Positions 36,914 to 45,455 of a stretch of DNA of 64,000 nt are shown here, one piece after another; position 1 is the first letter of the stretch, and the number at the start of each line of letters is the position of its first letter. The translations under genes and the position numbers were made by a program. The notes under the pieces are model-generated. The model had not been told where the DNA came from. It was given only the letters and a program-made list of their open reading frames with translations, and ran no database searches. The stretch is from contig NZ_HG964937.1 in assembly GCF_000613245.1 (NCBI RefSeq), forward strand, positions 59,923-123,922. The letters are read 5' to 3'. This stretch comes from Mycobacterium asiaticum DSM 44297. Its GTDB lineage: Bacteria > Actinomycetota > Actinomycetes > Mycobacteriales > Mycobacteriaceae.

Positions 36914-37830
36914 CAGAAGTACCCCTCTCGCTTGCGGTCTTCCATTGCAGCCGCCGAAGTGCGGTCATCGGCTCGGGTTTCGCCGCGCTCGGACACCGTT
37001 GCCGCGGAGATCTCCCGGATGACGCCGCTGATGTCGGTGGCTTTGGACCGCACCGCTCCGGTGATGGTCAGGTCACCGACCGTGCGATAGCGCACCCATT
37101 CGGTGTTGGCGGTTTCGCCGTTCTGCGGACTGGCGTACTCGGAGACCGCCAGCAGGATGCCATCGCGTTCGAACACCTCGCGTTCGTGCGCGTAGTAAAT
37201 CGACGGTATCTCAAGGCCTTCCAGCTCGATGTAACGCCAGATGTCGAGCTCGGTCCAGTTGCTCAACGGGAACACCCGGACCTGCTCGCCCTTCTTGATC
37301 CGGCCGTTGTACAGCGTCCACGGCTCGGGCCGCTGGGCGCGCGGGTCCCACTGGCCGAATTCATCTCGGAAACTAAGGATTCGTTCCTTGGCGCGAGCGC
37401 GTTCCTCGTCGCGGCGGGCACCGCCGAACGCCGCGTCGAAGCCGCCCTCCTCCAGCGCGTCGAGCAGGGTGCGGGTCTGTGCCCGGTTGCGTGACGCGCC
37501 GGGACCCGGATCCGGCACCCGGCCCCTGTCGATCGATTCCTGGACGGAAGCGACGATCAATTTGTGACCCTGACCGGTAACCCGGCGGTCGCGAAACTCG
37601 ATGACTTCGGGGAAGTTGTGGCCGGTGTCGACATGCATGACCGGAAATGGCAACGGAACCGGACGAAAAGCCTTCTCCGCCAATCGAAGTAGCACAATCG
37701 AGTCCTTGCCCGCGGAGAACAGCAGGACGGGCCGCTCGAGTTCGGCAACGACCTCGCGGATGATGTGCACCGCCTCGGCTTCCAGCAGCCGCAGTTCGTC
37801 AACGCGGCGTGTCTCAACGTGGACGGTCAT
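36913..37830 (-). CDS. cysD: Sulfate adenylyltransferase small subunit CysD
   Basis: 305 residues of the PP-loop ATP pyrophosphatase class with [14 protein letters not shown] and the substrate region [18 protein letters not shown]. The C-terminal [20 protein letters not shown] and ending DRKREGYF are family-typical. ATG at 37830 gives [13 protein letters not shown]; an ORF extending to 38148 overlaps the sulfotransferase and is not used. It is the second gene of the sulfur operon, overlapping stf0 by four bases. Confidence 0.95.
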   Translation of the reverse strand: MTVHVETRRVDELRLLEAEAVHIIREVVAELERPVLLFSAGKDSIVLLRLAEKAFRPVPLPFPVMHVDTGHNFPEVIEFRDRRVTGQGHKLIVASVQESIDRGRVPDPGPGASRNRAQTRTLLDALEEGGFDAAFGGARRDEERARAKERILSFRDEFGQWDPRAQRPEPWTLYNGRIKKGEQVRVFPLSNWTELDIWRYIELEGLEIPSIYYAHEREVFERDGILLAVSEYASPQNGETANTEWVRYRTVGDLTITGAVRSKATDISGVIREISAATVSERGETRADDRTSAAAMEDRKREGYF

Positions 37831-38630
37831 GTTGGTAATCCTTCCTTCTCCGCATCCACCCGGTAGCGGTCCACCCATTCGTCGGAACGTTGGTCGGCTT
37901 GGCGCTGTAACACCGGTTCGGGCGCCAATCGCGGGTCGAGGCCCAACCGCTCCAGGATGTCGGCCACCACCTGAGTGAGGTTGCGCCACAACACCGGGTA
38001 AGAGATTTCGATCGGTTCGACCTTTTCCTCGATGAACCAGTTCCGCCAGCCTTCTTCCTGGGCGCGGAGCATCTTGACGACGTGAGCGATCGCCCCGGCG
38101 TGATAGGTCGCACGGGCATCGCGGACCGGGTCCGGTCTGCCCCGCCACACCCGGGTCTGCACGGCGCGCCAGAACGACACCGCCTGGGACACCACATCCG
38201 GGCGGTGGATGTGGATCAGCAGCGGATCCTCACCGACGACGTCGCGGATGGCGGACAGCAGGCCCTCGCCGGATCGGTCGGGCAGGCCGGCGGCCCGCTC
38301 CAGCAGCAGCGGCGTCTGATTCCACATCAGCTTGCCGCCCCACACGCCGTTCGGGGTACGGCCCACGGTGCGGATGTAGTCCCGCCAGATTTCGGCCGGT
38401 GCGAGGTCGGGCTTTCCTTCGTCCAACGGATCGAGCAGTGCCAGGATCGACTCATCGTCGACATCGGCGAACCATTCCCGCGGCTGTGGGGACTGGCTGG
38501 TGGTAGGCAGGTACTGGAAGAACTCCTGCGGCTCGCCGGCCACGCCGGTAGCGCGCAGGGATTCCACCAGCAGCGTGCTGCCGCTGCGCTGCGATGCCAG
38601 CACCAGGTACGACGACGGATGATCGGCCAC
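37827..38630 (-). CDS. stf0: Trehalose 2-sulfotransferase Stf0
   Basis: 267 residues. The N-terminal PAPS-binding motif [13 protein letters not shown] and the second element [18 protein letters not shown] match the Stf0 family, which transfers sulfate from PAPS to trehalose, the first step in sulfoglycolipid synthesis. Its stop overlaps the cysD ATG (ATGA), so it is transcribed with the PAPS-making genes. In M. tuberculosis this gene (Rv0295c by recall) is not next to cysDN, so the clustering here is informative. It is the first gene of the sulfur operon. Confidence 0.9.
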   Translation of the reverse strand: MADHPSSYLVLASQRSGSTLLVESLRATGVAGEPQEFFQYLPTTSQSPQPREWFADVDDESILALLDPLDEGKPDLAPAEIWRDYIRTVGRTPNGVWGGKLMWNQTPLLLERAAGLPDRSGEGLLSAIRDVVGEDPLLIHIHRPDVVSQAVSFWRAVQTRVWRGRPDPVRDARATYHAGAIAHVVKMLRAQEEGWRNWFIEEKVEPIEISYPVLWRNLTQVVADILERLGLDPRLAPEPVLQRQADQRSDEWVDRYRVDAEKEGLPT

Positions 38631-38702
38631 CCACGCAGCCTAGCGGCAGTGAAAACGTGTGCAACACAGCCATTTAGCCTCATGCTGAAGATAACTCTTG
38701 CC

Positions 38703-38721
38703 GACCGTGCGTGCCACGGTC
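38703..38721. promoter_or_regulatory. Short hairpin in the stf0/repeat-peptide divergent region
   Basis: GACCGTG (38703-38709) and CACGGTC (38715-38721) pair around a five-base loop. It lies in the 205-bp gap between the divergent stf0 and repeat-peptide genes and may be an operator or leader structure. Confidence 0.3.
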
Positions 38722-38835
38722 GATGTTGCGGCAGTAAGTGATTCGGGAATTGGCCGGTGTTTCGCCGTTTGGCCGTCGAATTCGCGGGAAACAACCTAAG
38801 GGCAGCAGTCTTGCACCGAAACGAAGGGAATCACC

Positions 38836-39078
38836 ATGCCACTCGACGACGAGGACATCACCACCACAGGCAACGGCGGGGAGGGCCTCGCTGACGGCGG
38901 CTCCAACCCCGAGGGCCACGATGGCGGCGCGGACGGTTCGGCGGGCGAAGGCCCAGCTGACGGCGGGTCGAACCCGGAAGGCCACGACGGTGGTGCGGAC
39001 GGCACCGCGGGCGAAGGCCCGGCCGACGGTGGGTCGAACCCGGAGGGTCACGACGGCGGCGCGGACGGGACGGCGTGA
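38836..39078 (+). CDS. 80-residue acidic peptide with three 22-residue repeats; candidate RiPP precursor
   Basis: A 14-residue leader (MPLDDEDITTTGNG) is followed by three tandem copies of GEG(P/L)ADGGSNPEGHDGGADG(T/S)A at residues 15-36, 37-58 and 59-80, ending exactly at the stop. It is rich in Gly, Asp, Glu and Asn, has one His per repeat and no Cys, Lys, Arg or aromatic residue. GAAGGGA precedes the ATG by about six bases. Repeated cores behind a short leader, immediately followed by a JmjC-type oxygenase, are the pattern of a ribosomal peptide precursor. A simple secreted or metal-binding repeat protein is an alternative. I know no family with this repeat. Confidence 0.75.
   Translation: MPLDDEDITTTGNGGEGLADGGSNPEGHDGGADGSAGEGPADGGSNPEGHDGGADGTAGEGPADGGSNPEGHDGGADGTA
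38878..39075 (+). repeat. Three tandem copies of a 66-bp unit
   Basis: Units at 38878-38943, 38944-39009 and 39010-39075 encode the 22-residue repeats in frame. Units 2 and 3 are almost identical. Unit 1 differs at two coding positions (Leu for Pro, Ser for Thr), which suggests recent expansion. Confidence 0.85.
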
Positions 39079-39088
39079 ACGATCGGCG

Positions 39089-40303
39089 ATGCTGACTCGC
39101 TGCGTCGCCACTGGTCTCGAATCGTTCGCCGCGGAACACTGGGGGCGCCGGCCGTTGCTCAGCCGGGCCGGCGCCCTGCCGCGGGACTTCAGCGATCTAC
39201 TGTCCCCGGCGGCGGTGGACGAGCTGATCGCCGAACGTGGGGTTCGGGCACCGTTCATCCGGATGGCCAAACGCGGCGACTTGTTGGCGCGGGAGTGCTA
39301 TCTCGGCCCCGGAGGGTTCGGCGCCGAGATGCCCGACCAGGTGGACTCGGCGAAGGTGCTGACCCAGTTCGCGGCCGGTGCGACGATCGTGCTGCAGGGT
39401 TTGCATCGCCTGTGGCCGCCCGTCATCGACTTCGTACGCGGCATGGTCGACGACCTGGGTCACCCGGTGCAGGCCAACGCCTACATCACGCCGCCGAACA
39501 GCCGCGGGTTCGATCCGCATTACGACGTTCACGACGTCTTCGTGCTGCAGATCGCGGGGGAGAAGCGATGGGTGGTCCACGACCCCGTGCATCCGGACCC
39601 ACTGCCGTCGCAGCCGTGGACCGACCACCGCGGGGCGATCGCCGAACGCGCAGCAGGGGAGCCGGTTATCGACACCGTGCTGGCCGCCGGCGACGCGCTG
39701 TATCTGCCGCGGGGCTGGCTGCATTCGGCGCATTCGACGGATTCGACAACGATCCATCTCACCGTGGGTGTCGCTCCGGTGACCCAGCTGGACGTGATGC
39801 AGGCCGTGGTGGACGCCCTCGCCGTCTCCGGGGAGTTCCGCCGTTCCTTGCCGCTGGGGGCTGATCCCACCGACCGTGACGAAATGGCCGCAATGACAAC
39901 CAAAGTCATGGCCGAGGCGGCCGAGTGGATGCGCCAGAACGCGACCGAGATCGGCGAGCAAGCGGCGGCGCGCTTGACGCGGCGCCACGCGCAGCGCACC
40001 CGGCCGGCCCCGGTCCGGCCGCTGGCTTCCTTGCGGGCGGCGGAGTCGGCCGGGAGTACGCCGGTTCAGTGGCGGCACGGGCTGGGCGGAACGATCGAAA
40101 ACGACGGCGGCCGTCTGGTTCTGCGACTCCCGGACCGGACCATGACCTTCCCGCAGGCGTGCGCGCCGGCGATCCGGGCATTGCACGAGGGGGCGACGAT
40201 CGAAGCGGGGTCCACACCTGGTCTGGACCGCGACGACGCGACGGTGCTGATTCGGCGGTTGCTGCGTGAGGCCGTCGTGTCACCCGCGCCAGGCCGGGAA
40301 TGA
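39089..40303 (+). CDS. JmjC/cupin_4-type Fe(II)/2-oxoglutarate oxygenase
   Basis: 404 residues resembling the ribosomal oxygenase class (No66/MINA53/ROXA). Metal ligands His144 and Asp146 (FDPHYDVHD) and His212 (RGWLHSAHS) form the facial triad, and Lys159 in AGEKRWVV is a likely 2-oxoglutarate contact. The C-terminal third is helical with a winged-helix-like end. Relatives hydroxylate His, Arg or Asp/Asn residues in proteins. The ATG at 39089 is ten bases after the stop of the repeat peptide, so the two are coupled; an ORF extending to 38738 reads through the peptide in another frame and is rejected. The peptide, with one His and several Asp/Asn per repeat, is the obvious candidate substrate. 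Confidence 0.85.
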   Translation: MLTRCVATGLESFAAEHWGRRPLLSRAGALPRDFSDLLSPAAVDELIAERGVRAPFIRMAKRGDLLARECYLGPGGFGAEMPDQVDSAKVLTQFAAGATIVLQGLHRLWPPVIDFVRGMVDDLGHPVQANAYITPPNSRGFDPHYDVHDVFVLQIAGEKRWVVHDPVHPDPLPSQPWTDHRGAIAERAAGEPVIDTVLAAGDALYLPRGWLHSAHSTDSTTIHLTVGVAPVTQLDVMQAVVDALAVSGEFRRSLPLGADPTDRDEMAAMTTKVMAEAAEWMRQNATEIGEQAAARLTRRHAQRTRPAPVRPLASLRAAESAGSTPVQWRHGLGGTIENDGGRLVLRLPDRTMTFPQACAPAIRALHEGATIEAGSTPGLDRDDATVLIRRLLREAVVSPAPGRE

Positions 40304-40309
40304 GTGGGA

Positions 40310-41212
40310 ATGGCCGCTGGGAAGCGCTCCCCGTGCAGTGACCAATCACTGGCTCGCAACGACCCGATGTACGGCACGGCATCGGCCGGCCATGCCTGGG
40401 CCATGTTCGAAATACCGGGCGCCTGGGGACATTCAGCGTTTTTGAATTCCGAGACGATCCTCGACCCCAAGCTGGGTCGCGCGATCGCCCGGCGCGTCGA
40501 GGCGGCCGGGATGCGGGTCGCCGCGATACGCAAACCCGGCCGCCGTCCCGCGCAGCCCCGATGGCGCTGGTTTCTGGCGCGGTCGGACGAGGGTGCGGAG
40601 GAGTTGCATCACGGTGAGGTCAGCGGGCCGCAGGAGTATCTCGACATCGCGCTCGACGGTTCCGATGGCCGACCCTTGACCACTCCGTTGATTGCGGTCT
40701 GCGCCCATGGCAAGCACGACCAGTGCTGCGCGGTGCGCGGTCGCGCCGCGACCGCGGCGATCGCTGCGGAATATCCCGAATTGACCTGGGAGTGTTCGCA
40801 TCTGGGTGGGGACAGGTTCGCTGCAACCATGCTGGTTCTGCCCGAAGGGTTGTGCTACGGGCGGGTTGACTCGGCCGATGCTGCCGGACTTGTCCGGCTG
40901 TACTTCGACGGACGACTGGACAACAGGTTCCTGCGGGGGCGCACCTGCCTGCCGCACCCGGTTCAGGCGGCACAGTACTTTGTGCGGGCGGCGTCCGGAG
41001 AGGATCGGATCGCCGCGTTGTCACCGCTTGATGTCCAGCGCGCCGAGCATCGGATCCGCGTGTTGCTCGCCGGCGACTCCGGCCCGGTGGAAGTCGTTCT
41101 GGCCGAAGAGATGTCCGAGCCGCTGCTGTCCATGTGCCATGCGTCGGTGCCCGGCCGCGTCCGCACCTTCACGCTAGTAGGCATCAACCCGAAGCCCGAG
41201 CGAAAACAATAG
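40310..41212 (+). CDS. Sucrase/ferredoxin-like (Suc_Fer) protein
   Basis: 300 residues from ATG 40310 (GTG at 40304 is the alternative, overlapping the preceding stop region). It has the Suc_Fer family core: CAHGKHDQCC (Cys131, 139, 140) and WECSHLGGDRFAATMLVLPEG (Cys162, His164), a thioredoxin-like [2Fe-2S] fold. It could supply electrons to the neighbouring oxygenase, for example to reduce its iron. It starts six bases after the JmjC stop and ends inside the 3' end of pruC (39-base convergent overlap). Confidence 0.8.
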   Translation: MAAGKRSPCSDQSLARNDPMYGTASAGHAWAMFEIPGAWGHSAFLNSETILDPKLGRAIARRVEAAGMRVAAIRKPGRRPAQPRWRWFLARSDEGAEELHHGEVSGPQEYLDIALDGSDGRPLTTPLIAVCAHGKHDQCCAVRGRAATAAIAAEYPELTWECSHLGGDRFAATMLVLPEGLCYGRVDSADAAGLVRLYFDGRLDNRFLRGRTCLPHPVQAAQYFVRAASGEDRIAALSPLDVQRAEHRIRVLLAGDSGPVEVVLAEEMSEPLLSMCHASVPGRVRTFTLVGINPKPERKQ

Positions 41213-42748
41213 CCGTACATCGGGATTCGTCAAGGACGTCGCCAACAGCTGCTCGATGCGCCGGATCCGGTAGCGCACCGTATTGGGATGTACCCGCAAC
41301 GCGTGTGCGGCCGTGGCGACATCGCCGAAGCTGTCCAGGTACACCCGCAATGTTTCGACCAATGCCGGATCCCGTTCGCGCAACTCACCTATCCGTGGGT
41401 CGACGAGCCGAGGATGATTGCCGATCATCGTGACGATCTCGTCGAGCAGCACGGTGGTACGCGCTTCGGCCAGCGAGGTGACCTGACCGATGGAAACCGG
41501 ATGGCGTGCGGCGCTGTCCAGCACCCGGTCCACCTCGCTGCGCGCCGCAGCGACGGCAGCCAGTCCGGCGATCGGGGTGGCAATCACTGCACGCAATTGC
41601 GCGCCCAATTCGGTCCGCAGGGCGGCGATGGTGCCGCGGACCCAGGAGTGCAATGATCGGCTGGAGGTTACCTGGGGCAATAGCACGTAAATCCTGGAAC
41701 GGTTCGATGCCACCTGGGCGTCCCGGCGAAATGCACTGGCACTCAACGCTAAAGCATCGGTCAACCGAGAATTGGCCGTCGCCGAGTCCCACCCCACGAG
41801 GGCGCCTGTTGCGTCGATCGACATGCCGAGGTCGCGGGCGATGGCGGAGACGTCGACGGCGTCGTCCGCGCGCAGGCCGAGTAGTTGCTGCACCCGCCGG
41901 GCATGCGTGGACGGCCGGGCCGCCAGCCGGGCCATGACGCGGGCGGCCAGCACCGCCGCGCCCCGCAGCATCTCGTCGGCATCTTCAGCCAGCGGCTGTA
42001 GACCCTGTTGCACCCAGATCGTGCCCATGAACACCGGGGAATGCCGCGGACTCTCAGCGGGCTGATGAATGCCGATGGCCAGGCGTGGGCGCAGTCCCAG
42101 CTCCGGCCGTTCGGCGACGTGCACCACCTCGTCGCCCGCTCGCAGCGCGTCGAAGATGCCCCATTGGCCGATCCACTGCAGATGCTCGGGCGGCCCGGCC
42201 CGACCGAGAATCGACAGCCGCCGCAGCTCGTCGGCTTCGTCGTTGGATGCCGAATAGGCCAGCACATGTGACTGTGCGTCCTCGATGCTGACCATGCCGT
42301 GGATCCGATCGGCCAGGGACTGCGCCAACCCGAACAGATCGGTGCCGGAGTCCTCCTGCGGGTCGGCGCCCCGGTGATGCGCGAGTACGTGGTTGACCAG
42401 CTGATATACCCGCTCCCAGCGGGCTTGCGGCTCCACGGCGACGACCGCTGACCCGGCCTGGACCGCCGCGGCGGTCAATGCCTCCGACGGCTCCTTGGTG
42501 AAGATGGCCACCGGGGCGTCCACCTGGTTGCGGATCCAGCGCAACGCTTCGGCCTGCGAGACCCCTAGCAGGAAGAAGGCGTCGGCCGAGCCGGCCGCTG
42601 TCGCCAAACCCAACCGGACGTCGTCGGAGTCGATCAAGGCCGCCGACGCCACCGGCAGGTCCAGACCGCGAGGCGCCTCGACCAGGCTCACCATCGTTGC
42701 GTCGAGCGCGAGCAGCAGTTTGCCGAGGCTTACTCCCGGCCTACCCAT
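41174..42748 (-). CDS. pruC: PucR-family activator of proline catabolism PruC (Rv1186c-like)
   Basis: 524 residues. An N-terminal PucR sensor-like domain, a central GGDEF-like CdaR region, and a C-terminal HTH_30 domain (RVHPNTVRYRIRRIEQLL) define the PucR/CdaR class. In mycobacteria this gene activates pruAB in response to proline or its product. It is divergent from pruA (83-base gap). Two copies of CCCATGTTGTC(G/T)GAT lie in that gap and over its own start codon, which would allow direct control of both. Confidence 0.88.
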   Translation of the reverse strand: MGRPGVSLGKLLLALDATMVSLVEAPRGLDLPVASAALIDSDDVRLGLATAAGSADAFFLLGVSQAEALRWIRNQVDAPVAIFTKEPSEALTAAAVQAGSAVVAVEPQARWERVYQLVNHVLAHHRGADPQEDSGTDLFGLAQSLADRIHGMVSIEDAQSHVLAYSASNDEADELRRLSILGRAGPPEHLQWIGQWGIFDALRAGDEVVHVAERPELGLRPRLAIGIHQPAESPRHSPVFMGTIWVQQGLQPLAEDADEMLRGAAVLAARVMARLAARPSTHARRVQQLLGLRADDAVDVSAIARDLGMSIDATGALVGWDSATANSRLTDALALSASAFRRDAQVASNRSRIYVLLPQVTSSRSLHSWVRGTIAALRTELGAQLRAVIATPIAGLAAVAAARSEVDRVLDSAARHPVSIGQVTSLAEARTTVLLDEIVTMIGNHPRLVDPRIGELRERDPALVETLRVYLDSFGDVATAAHALRVHPNTVRYRIRRIEQLLATSLTNPDVRLLFSLGLRVDAY

Positions 42749-42792
42749 GTTGTCGGATTCTACTAGAGCGGGCAGCCCATGTTGTCTGATCG
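42744..42792. promoter_or_regulatory. Direct repeat CCCATGTTGTC(G/T)GAT in the pruC/pruA divergent region
   Basis: Copies at 42744-42760 and 42776-42792 match at 14 of 17 positions (the first 15 differ once) and are 32 bp apart, about three helical turns. The first overlaps the pruC start codon. They are plausible binding sites for a PucR-type regulator. The protein bound is inferred. Confidence 0.5.
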
Positions 42793-42831
42793 GCTAACAG
42801 TTCGGGCTACCAACCAGGGGACCCTGGCCGT

Positions 42832-44463
42832 ATGGACGCGATCACTCAGGTGCCGACGCCGGTCAACGAACCGGTGCACGACTACGCACCGCGCTCACCC
42901 GAACGTGACCGACTGCGTGGCGAGCTGGCAGCCCTGGCCGAGAATCCGATCGATCTGCCGCACGTCATCGCCGGACGGCACGTCATGGGTGAGGGGCAAC
43001 GGATTGACGTGGTTCAGCCGCACCGGCATGCGGCCAAGTTGGGGACCCTCACCAACGCTGTGCACGCCGACGCGTCCGCCGCCGTGGAGGCCGCGGTGGC
43101 GGCGAAGGCGGAGTGGTCTGCCACGCCGTTCGAGGAACGCGCCGCGGTGTTCCTGCGAGCGGCCGACCTGCTGGCCGGGCCTTGGCGCGAGAAGATCGCA
43201 GCCGCAACCATGCTCGGCCAGTCCAAGTCCGTGTACCAGGCCGAGATCGATGCGCCCTGCGAACAGATCGACTTCTGGCGGTTCAACGTCGCCTTTGCCC
43301 GCCAGGTCTTGGCCCAGCAGCCTGTCAGCGGCCCGGGGGAATGGAACCGCAGTGACTACCGGCCGCTGGACGGCTTCGTGTACGCGATCACCCCGTTCAA
43401 CTTCACTTCAATCGCCGCCAATCTGCCCACGGCACCGGCGCTGATGGGTAACACCGTGGTGTGGAAGCCGTCGATCACGCAGACCCTGTCGGCCTACCTG
43501 ACGATGAGGTTGCTCGAGGCGGCAGGGTTGCCGCCTGGCGTCATCAACATGCTCACCGGCGACGGTCTGGCGGTCTCGGATGTGGCGCTAAGTGACGCGC
43601 GGTTGGCCGGCATTCACTTCACCGGGTCGACCGCCACCTTCCAGCACCTGTGGCGGGAGGTGGGGGCCAACATCGGTCATTACCAGAGTTATCCACGACT
43701 CGTCGGTGAGACGGGCGGTAAGGATTTCGTGGTTGCGCACGCTTCGGCCCGCCCGGATGTGCTGCGCACCGCGCTGATTCGGGGCGCCTTCGACTACCAG
43801 GGCCAGAAGTGCTCGGCCGCGTCCCGGGCCTTCGTCGCACACTCGGTATGGCAGCGGATGGGAGACGAATTCCTCGGCGCGGCAGCCGAACTCAGCTACG
43901 GTGATGTCACCGACCTGTCCAATTTCGGCGGTGCGCTGATCGACCGGCGTGCTTTCGTCAAGAACGTGGACGCCATCGAACGGGCGAAAGGCGCGCCCAG
44001 GATGACGATCGCGGTCGGCGGCGAATACGACGACGGTGAAGGGTATTTCGTGCGCCCCACCGTGCTGCTGTCGGATGACCCCACCGACGAGGCGTTCGCC
44101 ACCGAGTACTTCGGTCCGGTGCTGGCACTGCACATCTACCCGGATGACCAGTACGAGCGGATCCTCGATGTGGTTGACACCGGTTCGCGGTACGCGTTGA
44201 CCGGAGCGGTGATCGCCGACGATCGCGCGGCAGTGCGCACCGCGCTGCAGCGACTGCGGTTCGCGGCGGGCAACTTCTATATCAACGACAAGCCGACCGG
44301 CGCGGTGGTTGGACGTCAACCGTTCGGTGGCTCACGTGGTTCGGGCACCAACGACAAGGCCGGTTCGCTGCTCAACCTGCTGCGCTGGACGTCGGCGCGC
44401 ACCATCAAGGAGACGTTTGTGCCGGCCACCGACCACACCTACCCACACATGGCTGCCGAGTGA
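42832..44463 (+). CDS. pruA: Delta-1-pyrroline-5-carboxylate dehydrogenase PruA (RocA)
   Basis: 543 residues, aldehyde dehydrogenase superfamily. It oxidises glutamate semialdehyde to glutamate with NAD+. The catalytic Cys327 is in YQGQKCSAASRAF and the general-base Glu in LVGETGGKDF. The length and sequence match RocA of M. tuberculosis (Rv1187). The stop TGA overlaps the pruB ATG (TGATG), so P5C passes between the two products of one mRNA. Confidence 0.94.
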   Translation: MDAITQVPTPVNEPVHDYAPRSPERDRLRGELAALAENPIDLPHVIAGRHVMGEGQRIDVVQPHRHAAKLGTLTNAVHADASAAVEAAVAAKAEWSATPFEERAAVFLRAADLLAGPWREKIAAATMLGQSKSVYQAEIDAPCEQIDFWRFNVAFARQVLAQQPVSGPGEWNRSDYRPLDGFVYAITPFNFTSIAANLPTAPALMGNTVVWKPSITQTLSAYLTMRLLEAAGLPPGVINMLTGDGLAVSDVALSDARLAGIHFTGSTATFQHLWREVGANIGHYQSYPRLVGETGGKDFVVAHASARPDVLRTALIRGAFDYQGQKCSAASRAFVAHSVWQRMGDEFLGAAAELSYGDVTDLSNFGGALIDRRAFVKNVDAIERAKGAPRMTIAVGGEYDDGEGYFVRPTVLLSDDPTDEAFATEYFGPVLALHIYPDDQYERILDVVDTGSRYALTGAVIADDRAAVRTALQRLRFAAGNFYINDKPTGAVVGRQPFGGSRGSGTNDKAGSLLNLLRWTSARTIKETFVPATDHTYPHMAAE

Positions 44464-45422
44464 TGAGCGGCCTGTTTGCGCACACCGTACGGCCGGCCCT
44501 GCTCGCGGCCAGTCGAGCCGACGGATTACGCCGGGCGCTGCAGCGGTCAACGCTCACCCGGCGGGTGGTGCACCGGTTCGTGCCCGGAGAAACCATCCCA
44601 GAAGCACTGACTGTCGTTGCCGCACTGCGAGATTCCGGCCGCTTTGTCAGCGTAGATTTCCTCGGTGAGAACGTTGACGACGCCGACGGCGCAGCGGCTA
44701 CGGTGCGGGCCTATCTCGAGTTGCTCGACGCGTTGGGTGGGGACTCGCCGAGCGACGGGGTCCGTCCGCTGGAAGTCTCGGTCAAGCTTTCGGCGCTGGG
44801 GCAGGCGTTGGATCGCGATGGTCAGAAGATCGCGCTGGACAATGCGCGGACCATCTGCGAGCGGGCCAGTCAGCTCGGCGTGTGGGTGACGGTGGACGCC
44901 GAAGACCACACCACGACCGACTCGACGCTGTCGATCTCCGGTGATCTGCGGGTCGACTTCCCCTGGCTCGGTACGGTTCTGCAGGCTTACCTGCGCCGCA
45001 CCCTCGCCGATTGCGAAGAATTGGCCGCCGTTGGAGCTCGGGTGCGACTGTGCAAGGGCGCCTACGATGAGCCCGCATCGGTGGCGTACCGCGCCGACGA
45101 TCAGATCACCGACTCCTACCTCCGCTGCCTGCGGGTGTTGATGGCGGGTCGCGGGTATCCGATGGTCGCCTCGCACGATCCGCTGATCCTCGAAGCCGTC
45201 CCGCGACTGGCTCGCGAATTCGCGTACAACCAAACGGAATTCGAATACCAGATGCTCTACGGCATCCGCGACGACGAACAGCGGCGTCTGGCCCGGGCCG
45301 GCAACCAGGTAAGGGTGTACGTGCCGTTCGGCACCGAGTGGTACGGGTATTTCATGCGGCGGTTAGCCGAGCGACCAGCAAATTTAGGATTCTTTCTGCG
45401 GGCCCTACGAGCTTATGCTTGA
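44463..45422 (+). CDS. pruB: Proline dehydrogenase PruB
   Basis: 319 residues, FAD-dependent TIM barrel. It oxidises proline to P5C and feeds electrons to the quinone pool. The family motifs are VSVKLSALG, WVTVDAEDHTTTD, LCKGAYDEP and the C-terminal YVPFGTEWYGYFMRRLAERP. ATG at 44463 is chosen; GTG at 44460 is an alternative. It overlaps pruA by one base. It corresponds to Rv1188. Confidence 0.94.
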   Translation: MSGLFAHTVRPALLAASRADGLRRALQRSTLTRRVVHRFVPGETIPEALTVVAALRDSGRFVSVDFLGENVDDADGAAATVRAYLELLDALGGDSPSDGVRPLEVSVKLSALGQALDRDGQKIALDNARTICERASQLGVWVTVDAEDHTTTDSTLSISGDLRVDFPWLGTVLQAYLRRTLADCEELAAVGARVRLCKGAYDEPASVAYRADDQITDSYLRCLRVLMAGRGYPMVASHDPLILEAVPRLAREFAYNQTEFEYQMLYGIRDDEQRRLARAGNQVRVYVPFGTEWYGYFMRRLAERPANLGFFLRALRAYA

Positions 45423-45455
45423 TGCCGATAGTGCTGGCCGTTGAGGAGGGCCGCG

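Noticed and set aside
38878..39075. Calcium-binding RTX-type repeats in the peptide
   Set aside because: The unit lacks the nine-residue GGxGxDxUx period; the 22-residue period is different.
38738..39088. Arg/Thr-rich upstream extension of the JmjC frame
   Set aside because: It is the shifted reading of the repeat peptide gene and shows low-complexity sequence unrelated to the oxygenase family.
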